A stretch of DNA of 64,000 nucleotides from Nemania diffusa (taxonomy: Eukaryota > Ascomycota > Sordariomycetes > Xylariales > Xylariaceae). The stretch is from assembly GCA_038501195.1 (NCBI GenBank), contig JBBPUQ010000005.1, forward strand, positions 4,588,001-4,652,000, written 5' to 3'. Shown here one piece after another: positions 12,801-25,999 of this stretch. Within the stretch, counting starts at the first letter, position 1. Each line of letters starts with the position of its first letter. The position numbers and the translations under genes are program-made. The notes under the pieces were generated by a model. That model was given only the letters and a program-made list of their open reading frames with translations. It did not search any database and was not told the origin of the DNA.

Positions 12801-14683
12801 TTAATTTATTTATATAAAAAAGTTTTTTTTATATAAAAGTTTTAATTTAAACTTTTTTAATAATTACAATTTTATTTATATTAACATTTTATTAAATATT
12901 TTAATATTTTATATAATATTAATTATTTAAATAAAAATTATTTAATATTAATATTTTTTTTTATTATATAATAAAAATATATTAAATTTATTAAAAATTA
13001 AATTATTTTATTTTTAATTTTAAAATTTAAGTTATTATTAAATTTATTATTATATAAAAAGTTTTTATTATTTTTATAATTTAATATAAATATATTATAT
13101 TTTTTATATAATAAAACTTTTTATTTTAAAATATTATATATAATAAAATATTACTTTTTTATTTTTTATTTTTTTTATTAGCTATAATTAATAAATTAAT
13201 AATTAAACTTTTTATAAATAAAACATTTTTTATTATTTTTATTATTTTCATTATTCTTATTATTTTTATTATATAATTGTTATAATTTTTAATAAAACTT
13301 TTTTTAAAATTATAATTATATAATTGTTTTAAATATTTAATATTATATTATTTATTAATAAAATAAATATTTATTATATAATACTAGTTTGCTTTTTAAT
13401 TAAAAGAAATTTATAATATTAATTATAAATTAAAAAATAAAGCTTTATATATAAATTTTTAATTAATTAAAACAAATTTAAATTTAAATATATTAAAATA
13501 TATTTATATAACTATTATATAAAATAATATTTTTTTATAATAGCTAAGTTTTAAAATATATTATATAAATTAAAATTTATTAATTATAGTTTTTAATATT
13601 TAAAATATTATTTTTATTAAATTATTTAGTTTTATTTATATAAAAATAATAATAGTTTAATTAATTTAATATTAATTATAATTAATTGTTATATTAAAAT
13701 AATTATTAAATATTATATAAATTTTATTTTATTAATATATTAAATTAATATAATTAAAATAATATTATTTAGTTTTTTTTTTAATATAAAAAAAAATATT
13801 ATATAATATTATATTTTAATAATTTTAAATTAATAATATATTAAAATAAAAGTTTAAACTTTATTTATAATATATTATATAGTTTATTATTATAGTTTTA
13901 ATTAAATTATTATATTTTAATAAATATAATAAATTAAACTATTTTAATTAAACTATTGTAAATAATTTAAATAAAAAAAAATATAAAATATATAATAATA
14001 ATTTTCAAAATTAAACATTTATTTTTTATTTAAATATAATAAATAGTTTTTTTTTAAATAAACAATTAATATAAAAAGATTAATATATAATTTAGTTATT
14101 AAAATCTATTTTAATAAATTATATAAAATAATTCTTTTTAATTTTTAATTATATATAATTTAACAAATATTAAACTATATATATAGTTATATATATTTTT
14201 TTAAATAATTTATTTAAATCGATTATAATATTTTATTATTTCGAATTAGTTTTTTGCTTTAAAATTTTAAATAAAATAATACTTTTTTTATTTATATTTT
14301 TATATATAAATTTATTACTAAAACTTTTATAATTTAAAATAGTAAAAAGTGTAGATTTTAATATAAGTATAACTATTTAAAATAATTTTATTATTATTAT
14401 AATAATAAAGTTTTTTATTATTTTATTTATTATTTAATTGTTTAATTATATAAAAATAAAATTAATATATTATATAATATTTTATTGCAATAATATATTA
14501 AATTTTTATTTATATAATAATTTAAATTAATATATTTTTTATTTTTATAATAAAAATTATTATATTTTTTTTTTTTATATAAAAAGTTTAAAAATTAAAT
14601 ATAAAAGCTATTTTTAATAAATAGTGTCGATTTTATTTTTTTATTTTATTAATTTATAATTATATTTAATAATTATTAATTAG

Positions 14684-14876
14684 TATTAATAAAACTTTTT
14701 ATATATATATATAAATTATTTATATATATATATATATAAAATTTATAAATTTTATAAATCTTAATAAATATTTATATTTTTTATTTATTTAATTATTTAA
14801 TAAAAGTTTTAATTTAAGTTTTAATTATATATACTTAGTATATATATATAAATTTTGTTAAATCATTAGTTTAATA
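14684..14876 (-). repeat. right LTR of element A, 193 bp, internally deleted
   Basis: Both ends of the family LTR are present (TATTAATAAAAC..; ..GTTTAATA). About 115 bp are missing between the two TA-repeat tracts, as if the tracts had recombined or slipped. The last part, near 14860, keeps AATCATTAG, a less mutated form than in the left LTR. Confidence 0.8.
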
Positions 14877-14989
14877 TATTAATTATTAAAATATATAATT
14901 TTTTTTTTAAAAAAAATAATTATATTAAAAAAGAAACATTAAAAAACATTAAATAATATTTTAACTTTTAATAATTAAATAATTTAATT

Positions 14990-15300
14990 TTATTAAATTA
15001 AATATATTTTAAATATAATAAAATTTAAATAATATTTTAACTGTTTTAAAATAAAATTTATTAAATATTTTAAATATTTAAATTTTTTAATTTTTAAACT
15101 TTATATATATATATATATATTTAATAAATATTAAAATTAAATTTAATGTTTTATATTTAAATTTTAATTTTATAATTATTTTTGTTTATTTATAATAATA
15201 AATATTTATAATAAATAATAATTTTAATAAATAATATTATAAATAATAAAAAACTTTTTATAAAAGTTTTTTTTAAAGTTTTTTTATTAAATAAATTTAT
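14990..15300. repeat. dispersed repeat family 3, copy 1
   Basis: Matches 40140-40470 in the same orientation: the (TA)n tract at about 15103-15120, then AATAAATATTAAAAT, TTTATATTT, AATAATATTATAAATA and AAAGTTTTTTTT in the same order. This copy is more heavily mutated than the one at 40 kb. Too short and degraded to classify. Confidence 0.55.
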
Positions 15301-16472
15301 TTTTTTTAAATTTATTTTTATTATTTTATATTTTTTAATTAAATTATTTTAAATTATTTAATTGTTTTTTTTTATATATTAATAAAAAAACATTATAATT
15401 TTTTAAATTTTATATTTTAAAGCTTTTATAAAAATATATTTTAAATAACTTTAATAACTTTATATATTTTAAAATTGTTAATTATTATAAAAAAAACTTA
15501 AAAATATATATAATTTTTATATTTTAATTATAAAATTATTAAATAATAAAATTACATTTATATTTATTTATTAATTACAATTTTATTATTTAATTAAATA
15601 TATAATATATTTAATAAACTTAAATTAATAATTATAAAAAATATATATATATTTTTTTTTATATATAAAATAAATTTATTTTAATATTTTAATATTTTAA
15701 ATATAAATTAATTATAAAACAATTTTAAAAAATTCTTTAAGCTATTTTTTTAAATTTATAAATATATTTTAAAAATTGTTAAATTATTATATATTTAATT
15801 AATTTATAAAATAATTAGTTTTTTTAATTTTTTAAAATTTTATTTCTTTTATTTTTTTATAAATTATAATTTTAAACTTTTTTTTTTTATATAAATAAAT
15901 TTCAAATTAATTTATAATTATAGAAATTGTGATTATTATTAATATATATTTTATAAAACTTTATATAATATTTTTTTATTATAATATTTTAATTTTATAT
16001 TATAAAATATTAATTATATAATAATGTTTTTAAAAAATAGTTTTATTTTTTTTATTACTGGTTTTTATTTGCTTTTAAGATTTTTTTTTATACTTTTTTA
16101 AAAAAAAAAAAAACATATTTAAACTTTTTTTTTTTTTATTTTTTAAGTTTAGCTAATTATTATTTAAATTTTTTATAGTTTTATTATAAATATTATTATA
16201 TATTTTATTATTTATATTTTTGTTATTATTTATAATAATAATAATAATTTTTTTATTACTTTTTATTAATATAACTTTTTAAATTTTATAGTTTATTAAA
16301 TATTTATATTTATTTATATTTTATTTTAAAAAATATTTATAGTTTTTTTTTATTATTATATAAATATTACTTTTATTAAATATAAATATAATATATATTT
16401 TATTATAATTAATTATAATTAATATTATTATAAATATTTATATAAGATTTTTTTATATTTTATATATATATT

Positions 16473-16742
16473 TAATATTAAATAAGCTATATATATATAA
16501 TAATATATATAAAATATATATAAACAAAATATAAAACTAGTTATATTATATTTATATTAATAATTAATTTTAAAAAAACTTTTTTTAAATAATTAAAGAT
16601 TTTATTATAAATGAAATTTTACTAATATATAAAATAAATGTTTGTTTATATAACTATATATTTATTTATATAGTAATAATATAAATATTATAATATATAA
16701 ACTATAATATATTATTATAACTAATATTAATATTTTAATATT
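16473..16742. repeat. dispersed repeat family 4, copy 1 (possible LTR)
   Basis: A stretch of about 270 bp beginning TAATATTAAATAAG. It is repeated in direct orientation at 23831-24082 with few differences, most of them transitions. The two copies flank 7.1 kb that contains a family-1 copy, so they could be LTRs of an older element into which family 1 inserted. Confidence 0.5.
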
Positions 16743-18479
16743 ATTTTTTTTTATTATAATTAAATATTATATAAAAATAAAAAAATAAAAAATAAAAATA
16801 TAATATATTTTATAATAACTTAATTTTATTATATAATAAATTAATTATTTTTTAATTAAATATAAATAATATAGTTTAATTACTTTTTATATTAATTTAA
16901 TTTATATATTATATAACATTTTTAATTAATTAAAATAATTAATTATTATTTATTAAATTATAAATTATAATTAATTTAATAAAAGTAATTTTTTTATATA
17001 ATAGTTAAATTTATAATAAATTATTATTAATAAATTTAATAAATTTTATATAATTAATTAATTAGTTATTATCTATTAATTTATTTATTTAATAAATAAT
17101 TTCTATATAAAAAAAAAAAAATGTTAAATATTATAAAAAAACAAATAAACAATACTTATTAAAATATTAGCTTATAAGCAAAAAACTTTAATTATAAATA
17201 TTTAATTAGTTTTTATTTATTTTTTATTTGTTTTTATATATATATATATATTAAATAATAGTAATAGTAATAATATATTAACTGTTATATATTTTTACTT
17301 TATAATTATTTTTTTAAATAATATAATATAATTTTAAAACTTTGTGTAAATTAAAAATAATAAAACAATAACAATATATAACTTTTTATTTAAAAGCTAA
17401 ATTTATTAAATTTAAATATAGTTTTTTTATATAAATATATATTTATTTTTATATAAATAAATTCTTTATATATTTTTAATTAATATATTTAATTATATAA
17501 TAAATTAAAAAAAGTGTGATTTATATTATTTTATTTAGTAATATTTTTTTTAAATATTAACTTTAAATATTTTTATAAACATTTAAACGAAGTTTATATA
17601 TTAAAACAAATATCTTTAAGTTATTTTAATTTAAAATTAAAATATTATTATTTTATTTTATATTAATAACTTTTAAAATAGTTATTAATGTTATATTAAT
17701 ATATTATTTATTAAATATTATTAACTTTTTAATTAATTAAAAATATATATAACATATATATTTAATATTTATATAGCACTTGTTACTTTTAATATAATTA
17801 ATAAAAGCAAAAAAAAGAAAAAAAAAAAATTATTTTATTTCATTTTTTACATAATAGTTAAAAAATAAATAATTTAATTTTTCAATATTTTATAACAATG
17901 TTCTTTTTATATATATTGTATGAATATTTTATATATATATATATATATTAATTAATTCAAAATAAAAATATATTATATATATATATATTAAATAATATAT
18001 AATAAAAATATATTATATATATATATAGCTATTAATATAAAATAAAAATATATTATATATATATAATGTTATTATTATAAAATAAAATTATATTATATAT
18101 AAATTATTTTAAACATATATAATAATATTAAAAAAAGAAATTTAAATAAATATAAATATTTTTTAATTTTTAAAAAAAAGAAAATTAACATAGCTTTAAA
18201 TTTATAACTAATATAAATTTAAAACTATATATATTTTAAATAAAAATTAAACTTATAATATATAATAAATATTATATATATTATTATTAAATTATTAACA
18301 TATATTTATTAAAAATAAATCTTTTATAATATTTAAATATATACTTTTTTATATAAAAAAAACAGCGGCTTTTTACAAAGGTTATTTTATATTATATAAA
18401 AATAAAATATTATAAAAAAAACTATATTTAAAATATAATATTTAAATATTTCTTTTTATATAAAAAAAAACAGTTTTTA

Positions 18480-21400
18480 TATAACAATTGTTTTTTTGTT
18501 ATATATTTATATTTATTTTATTTATTAATGTTTTAATTTATATAATAAATTTATTAATAAATATTAAAGTTTAAATATTTAATTTAATTTTTATTTTATA
18601 AATATATTAATAAAATTATTAATATTATTTATTTATTATATATTAAAATTTTCTTTTTTTTTATATAGTTTATAAAATAATATAATATTAAATATCAATT
18701 GTTTTTTTTATATTATATTAAATTTTATTAAATAATTATATAAAAATTTCAAGTTTAAATATAAAAGTATTAAAATTAAAATAATTTTTAATATAATTAA
18801 ATTTTATTAAATTATTATATATAAAATAATTATATAATTAAAATTATTGATTATATTATATAGTTTAGTTATAAATATATTATAAATAACATTTTTATAT
18901 TTATTTAAATTTTAATATATAATATTATTAATAATTTTAAAACTTAAGTTATTTTTTATATATTATATTATTATTAATATAATAATAAATTTTAATTATA
19001 AAATTATATTTATATTATTTATAAATAATTTATTAATAAATATAACTAATTTAATATAATTTAAATATAATAATATAAAAAGTAATTATTTATATAATTA
19101 TTAATAAATTATATATAAGTTTTAATTAATATATATTATTTAAATATATTTTTTATATATATTATAAAATATAGTTTTAAATAGTTTTTTTTATATAATA
19201 ATTAATTAAAATTAATTAATTATTTTAGCTTTTTTAAATTTAAATTATATTAATTTTATATAATAAAATAATTTATTTATTATTAAATTTAATTGAATAA
19301 TTTAATTAACATGTTTTTTTTTATTTTATATAAAAGTTAATTTATTATAATTTATTTTTTTTTTATATTTAAAAACTTAATATAATAAAATTCAATATAT
19401 TATTTATTTATAAATTTATAATATTAAAGTTATTAATTTATTTTATTATATATAAAAAATATAAATTATATATAAATATAAATATATTAAATTTTTTTTA
19501 ATAATATTAATAATATATTTTAAATTAATATAAGTTTAATTTAATTAATTTATATAATAATTATATAATTTTTAAAATAATACTTTTAAAATTTTTATAT
19601 TTAAATTTAATTATATATATATTTATATAATATTTTAAACTTTATTTAAAATATTATATTTATAAATTAATAAAAATTTAAATATATATAATAATTTTTA
19701 ATTTATTTATTAAATAATTAAAAATTAAATAAATATTAATTTTTTTAAAAAAATTGTTATATTTTTATATAATAAATTTTAACTTTTTATATAATTTAAA
19801 TATTTTTTTTTTAATTTTTTATATATAATAAAATTTTTAAATTTAAATATTTTTATATTTTATTTAATTATATCTAATAAATTAAAATACTTTTTATATA
19901 ATAAAATTGTTACTTTTAATAATGTTTAATTTTTTAAATAATATTTTAAATATATTAATTATATTATTTTTTTATAATTTTACTATTAATATATATATTT
20001 TTTATTTTTTTATTATAAAAAAACTATAGTTAATTTATTATAAAAAAATTATATATATATTTATATTCTTTTTTAATTTATTATATTTTTTTTATATAAT
20101 AAAAAGTTAAAAATATTAAATTTTTATTAAATTTATTTTTTAACTTTTTAATAATTATATTTTTTTTATATAATAATAAATTTTTATTTATATATATTAA
20201 AAATATATTAAATTATTTATTAAATTAACAATAATATTTAATTTTTTAATTAATTAAATTTTATATAGTTTATTTTAACTTTGTTTTTTTTTTATATAAA
20301 TATTTTACTTTTTAAAAATAATAAAAACATATTATATATAATTAAACAATTATATTTATTAATTATATAATTAATTTTAATTTTTATATATTGTTTATAT
20401 AATACTTTTGTTATTTTTTTTATTATTTTAGCTTTTTAAATAATATTTAATAATAAAAATATATTTTAATTAACTTTTAAATATATATTAAAAATTAATA
20501 AAATAAATATAAAACTATTTAATTTTATAATATTATTTAAAGCTTTAATTATTATTTATAAAATTAATTTTTATTTTATATAATAGTTTATTTTTATTTT
20601 AAAAATATTATATATATATTAAAACAATATATATATTTTTTTTTATTTTAGTTATTATTTAATAAATATTAATAAATATTATATAATATTATATTTTTAT
20701 TATTTATATATAATTTAAAATTTTTATAAATAAAAAATTAATATTTAAATTATAAATAATATATTTAAATAGTTTTTAATATATTGTCACAGAGTAAGAA
20801 GAACTATAGGTCAAATATAATACAATAAGTAGTATTTAGCTAGTAGTGTGTATTATACAAAACTAAAGCTTAAAGGAAAAAAAAATCTCTTCCGAAACAT
20901 GTGTAAAATAAATATGTATAAGTATACCAGTACTCTTTTAAATCTTAGCCCTTAGATCTTAACATATATATAAATTTAATATTTATATAATATTTTTTAT
21001 ATATTATATATAAATATAAATTTTAAAAATATTATTATTAAAAAAATATTACAACATTAATAATATAAAAAACTTGTTTATTATTTATTTATATAATATT
21101 AATTATTATTTTATAGTTAAAATTAAAATTGTTTTTAATTAAAAATTTAAAATATTTAAACATTTAATTATATAATTAATAATAATAATAAAACTTTTAA
21201 ATTATTTTTAAAATTAAATAGTTTATATTATATTTTATATAATTATATATTTTATATAAATATTTTATATAAAACTATTTAAAATAATACTGTAATTATT
21301 AAAGTTTTATTTTTATAAAATATATATTAATTTTATATAAATTTAAATAAAAAAATAACTATTTTTATTTATAAATAATAAAAACAGTTTTTTTATTATA

Positions 21401-22650
21401 TTATATAATTAAATTCTTTATATTATTAAAATATATTTTTAAATAATTAATATTTAAAAAAAAATCAAAAAGAATATTGCAATATTAAAAATATAATAAA
21501 TTATTATATTTAATATATTTTTTATTTATATAATTATTATTAAAATAAATATATATTGTTTTTAATATTTAGTTTATTTTTATATAAAAATATATTTAAA
21601 AATAAACTTTTAATTATATTTTTTTTACAATTTAATAATAAAAAATGTTAATATTTTATAGTTTATTTTGTTATTTTCTATAATATTAATTATTTTATAT
21701 AAATTAATTATATAAAATAATAATATTTTAGTTTTAAATATTTTTATTTATTATATAATATATAAATATATTATTTATAAAAAATTAAATTAATTAATTT
21801 TTTAATTTTATATTAATTCTTTAATTATTTTTGTTTAATTTTAATTTAATATATAATTTATATTATATTAAATAAATTAAAAATTAATTAAACATTAATA
21901 TATAATTAAAAATTGTTTTATATAAATTAAAATATATTATTAATTAAATAATACTTTAACTTTTTATATATAAAACATGTTTTATTTATATATAAATTTT
22001 AAATAAGTTGTTTTTTTAATTATATAAAGTTTTATTAAATATTAAACAAATTTAAAAACTTTTAAAAAGTTGTTTTAATAATATTTTTAATTAATAAAAT
22101 ATATATTATTTATTTTTTATATAAAATATTTTAATTTATTTTTATTTATTATTTAAAAACAAATATATAAATTAATAAAAAAACTTTAATATATAAATTT
22201 TTAAAATATTAAAATTATTATTAATTTTAATATATTTTAATATATTAATATAATAATTATATTAAATTAAATTTTATTTAAATAATTTATATTAAAAGTT
22301 TATTATTTTTTTATAAACTTTATAATTAAAATATTAAATATATTATAAATAAATAAATCGAAGTTTTTTTTTTTTAATTTATATAAAAATAATATTAATT
22401 TCATTAATTTAATATTAATTATAATTTATATTAATATTAAAATAAATATTTATAATATAATAAATTTTATTTTATATCTTTTTTAATTTAATATTATAAA
22501 TATAAAATTCTTTTATATAATTTTTTAATAATATTAAAAAAACAATATAATATTAATTTTTTATTATTTTAAATTATTAATTTATATTAATAAATAATTT
22601 TATTTTATTATATAATAAATTATATAATTTAAAAAAATAGTTTTTATTTT
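18480..22650 (-). mobile_element. degenerate family-1 copy without recognisable LTRs
   Basis: The order of landmarks follows element B from about 49340 to 53290, for example TTGTTTTTTTTATA.. near 18700, the ATAAATATAAAACTATTTA stretch near 20497, and the AATAATAATAAAACTTTTAA stretch near 21180. It is strongly A+T saturated and has no usable frame. It is interrupted at 20785-20964 by a short insertion of normal composition. Ends are approximate. Confidence 0.55.
20785..20964. mobile_element. 180-bp LTR-like insertion (solo LTR or MITE), not RIP-mutated
   Basis: It starts TGTCACAGAGTAAG, ends AGATCTTAACA, and is flanked on both sides by the pentamer TATAT (20780-20784 and 20965-20969). TG..CA ends plus a 5-bp duplication fit a solo LTR, and 180 bp suits a Copia-type LTR. 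Its composition is close to that of the gene islands, in sharp contrast to the sequence on either side. No open frame is present. It shows no similarity to the 308-bp LTR of family 1. It may have escaped RIP because it is short, or may have arrived after RIP. Confidence 0.8.
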
Positions 22651-23830
22651 TTATTTTTTTTAATAAATAGTATATTTTTTTAATAAAATTATTTTATTTT
22701 ATATATTTTAAGTTAAAAATAATTTAAAAAATATATTTAATATTATTAAATTAAATATTATATAAATATAAAACTATTATTTAAAAATATATAAAAGATA
22801 ATATATTATAAAATATTTATTAATTAATTATAAATTTTATTTCTAATTAATAATTATTATATATTAATATATAAAGTTAAAAATATATTTATATTTAATA
22901 ATTAATTATATAAATAATTTATAATTTCATTTTATAAATATTTAAAAATCTATATTAAAAGTTAATTTAAATTATAAAATCTTTAATTATAAATTAAATT
23001 AAAAAATAATTATATTATTTATAGTTATATAAATTTATTAATTTAAAGTTAATAAATTTAATATTTATATAAAAAGTAATAAATTTAATTAAAAAAAAAA
23101 AAAAAAGCGGTTTAATTTGTTTAATATATATTAACTTTATATAATTTAAACAAATTTTAATAATTATAATATATTTTTATAGCTATTATATTATATATTT
23201 TTTTTTAATTAATATATTAATTATTTTTTATTAAATTAACTTTTAAAAATTATTTTATAGTTTATATTTTTAAAATTTAAAATTTTTAATATATAATTTT
23301 CAAAATAACTAGTTAAAAACATTTAAATATTAAATATAATTAATGTTATAGTTATAAAATTAAATTTTTAATTTTAATATTATATATTAATTAAGTTTTA
23401 TATAATATATTTATTAATTTTATAATTTATAGCAATTTTATTATATTAATTTATATTATTATATATAAAGAGTTTTTTTTTATTATATAAATGTTTTAAC
23501 ATTATAATAATTAAAAAAAATAACAAAATATAAAAATAAAAAAATAAAAGATTTATTGTTTAATTATTATATAATAAATAATTTAATATAATTATATATT
23601 ATTTTTTTTAATATTATTTATTATATATAAACTTTATAACATATTAATATATATTTTAAAATAATATTTAAACTCGATTTTTTTTTTTAATTTTGTTATA
23701 TAAAGATTATTTAATTTATTTAAAGCAAAAGTTTTAAAATATAATATAAAAACTTATATAAATGATTTAAACTTTAAGCTAGCTTTATTTTTACTTTTTT
23801 TAATTTATAATATATTTTATAATTAATAAT

Positions 23831-24082
23831 TAATATTAAATAAGTTATATATATATAATAATATATATAAATTATATATAAACAAAATATAAAGCTAGTT
23901 ATATTATATTTATATTAATAATTAATTTTAAAAAAAGTTTTTTAATATAGCTAAAGATTTTATTATAAATAAAATCTTTATTAATATATAAAGTAAATAT
24001 TTGTTTATATAATTATAATATAAATATTAAAATATATAAATTATAATATATAATTATAATTAATATTAATATTTTAATATTT
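23831..24082. repeat. dispersed repeat family 4, copy 2
   Basis: Direct repeat of 16473-16742, slightly shorter because of a small indel in the middle. The shared central block holds AAACAAAATATAAA and GTTATATTATATTTATATTA. Confidence 0.5.
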
Positions 24083-24850
24083 AAAATATTATATTAATAA
24101 ATATAAATATAATTAAATTATATAATATTATTTATTTATTATTTAATAATAAATATTTAAATTAAAGTTTTTTAAATTATAAATTTTATTTTAATATTTT
24201 TACAATTATTATAACAATTTTTAATTAATAATATTATATAAAAACTTTTTTATTTTTATAACATTTTTTAAATAATTTTTAAAATAAATAAAAAAAAGTT
24301 TATTATTATTATTTTTTTATTATTTATATTTATATTTATTTGTTATATTTTTTATCAAATTATTTATATATTTAAACTTTTATTTATTTTTTATATTTTA
24401 ATTACTTTTTTTAAGTTTTTTTTTTTTTTTTAATATTATTAATATTATTAATATTAACATTAATAACAATAACAACAATTAAATATATAGTTTTATTATA
24501 TATTTTAGCTTTTGTTTTTTTTAGTTTAATATTTTTCTTTAATATTTTTAATAAATAAAAATTAATATAATTAATTTTAAATTTGTTTTTTATTTTTTCT
24601 TTTTATAATAAAAATTTAATTAATAAAAAAACATATTATTTTAAAACTATTATTTTATTTAAATTATATTAAATTAATATTTATTTTAATATAAAAAAAC
24701 TTTTAAATTTTTTAAAAATATTGTTTTTTTTTTTATTAAAATAATATATTTTGTTTTATTAAAATAAAAAAAAAGCAATAAAGTTTAAATAATTTTTAAT
24801 AAATTATTAATAAAAGTTTTTTAATTATAAATAATATATATTTTTCAAAA

Positions 24851-24873
24851 TTTTTTTTTTTTTTTTTTTTTTT
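24851..24873 (+). repeat. 23-bp T homopolymer
   Basis: An uninterrupted run of T. On the minus strand it is a 23-bp A run and could mark the 3' end of a degraded retroelement; I see no other support for that. Confidence 0.7.
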
Positions 24874-25765
24874 ACTTTTATAATAAATTTTAAATATTTA
24901 ATTTTTATAATAATAAATTTTATTTATTAATATTAAAATATAATTTTATAACTTTTAAAAAATTAAATATTTGTTTTATTTTTTTTATATATTTTTTTTT
25001 AAATTATTTAATTATATAAATATATTATTTATATATATAAATATAAATGTATTTAAATATTAATATAAAATAATATTAATATAATATTAAAACATTATTA
25101 ATATTTTAAAAAACTTTAATAATATAATTAATTATTTAAAAATTTTAAACTTAATTTAATATATTATTTTTTTTTTCTTTTTTTTTAAATTTATAAAAAA
25201 CAAGTTAAATATTTAATTTAATAAATTATTTAAATTTCAAAAAATTTATTAAAGTTTTTTTTATTAATAAAAATTAATATTTATTTATTTTAATTATAAT
25301 ATTAAATATTTTATAATTAATATAAAATTATATATTATTTTTTAATTTTTTTATATATAATATAAAAAGTTTTATTAATAAACTATTAATTTAAATAAAA
25401 CTTTAATTAAATAGCTTTATTAAAAAAAATTTCATAATAATTAATTTATTTATAAATATTTTATAAAAAAGCTGTTATAAAACTATTAATTATTTACTTT
25501 TTTTATTTTTAAATAAAAATATTTTATAATTTATTTTTTTATAATATTATAATAGTTTATTGTTTTATTTTTTATTAAACAAGTTTTTTTATAATATTAA
25601 TTTTTTAAACAGTTAATTTTTAATTATATTAATATAAAATATTAAAACTTTAATAATATTTATAAATATAATTATAATAATTAAAAATGTATTTATTTTT
25701 AAATAATATAATTAATATATTTTTATATTTAACATTATTTTAATTAATTATTAAATATTTTTTAT

Positions 25766-25985
25766 TTATATAATATTAATATAATTTTTTATAAAAATAA
25801 ATTATTAAATAAGTTTATTACTATAAAGCAATTATATAACACTTGTTTTATGCTTTATATATATACATTTTAAACTTAAATAAAATTATAATTTTAAAAA
25901 AAATTCTTTTTTTATTTTTAATATAACTACTTTTTTTATTTATGTTTTATTATAAAAACTAAACTAAATTAAACTATATTAATTT
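25766..25985. repeat. candidate left LTR of an older element that hosts element D
   Basis: A stretch of about 220 bp matching 39136-39330 in direct orientation: ATAAAAATAAATTATTAAAT, then AAGTTTATTA.TATAAA, TTATATAATA, TTTATATATATA and AAACTTAAATAAAATTATAA in the same order. The copy at 25.8 kb keeps more C and G (AAAGCAATTATATAACAC). The two copies are 13.4 kb apart; removing element D leaves about 7.6 kb between them. Confidence 0.4.
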
Positions 25986-25999
25986 ATTATTTTAATTTT

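Larger units (their letters stand above)
9515..14876 (-). mobile_element. LTR retrotransposon family 1, element A (RIP-inactivated)
   Basis: Bounded by a 307-bp LTR (9515-9821) and a shortened LTR (14684-14876) in the same orientation. The internal region follows elements B and C in order up to about 13975, then lacks or replaces part of their right end before rejoining about 60 bp ahead of the right LTR. All frames are closed by stops. The flanking pentamers (AAATA left, TATTA right) do not match, so either a later rearrangement or a very old insertion is likely. The minus strand is inferred from the family direction (see element B). Confidence 0.75.
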
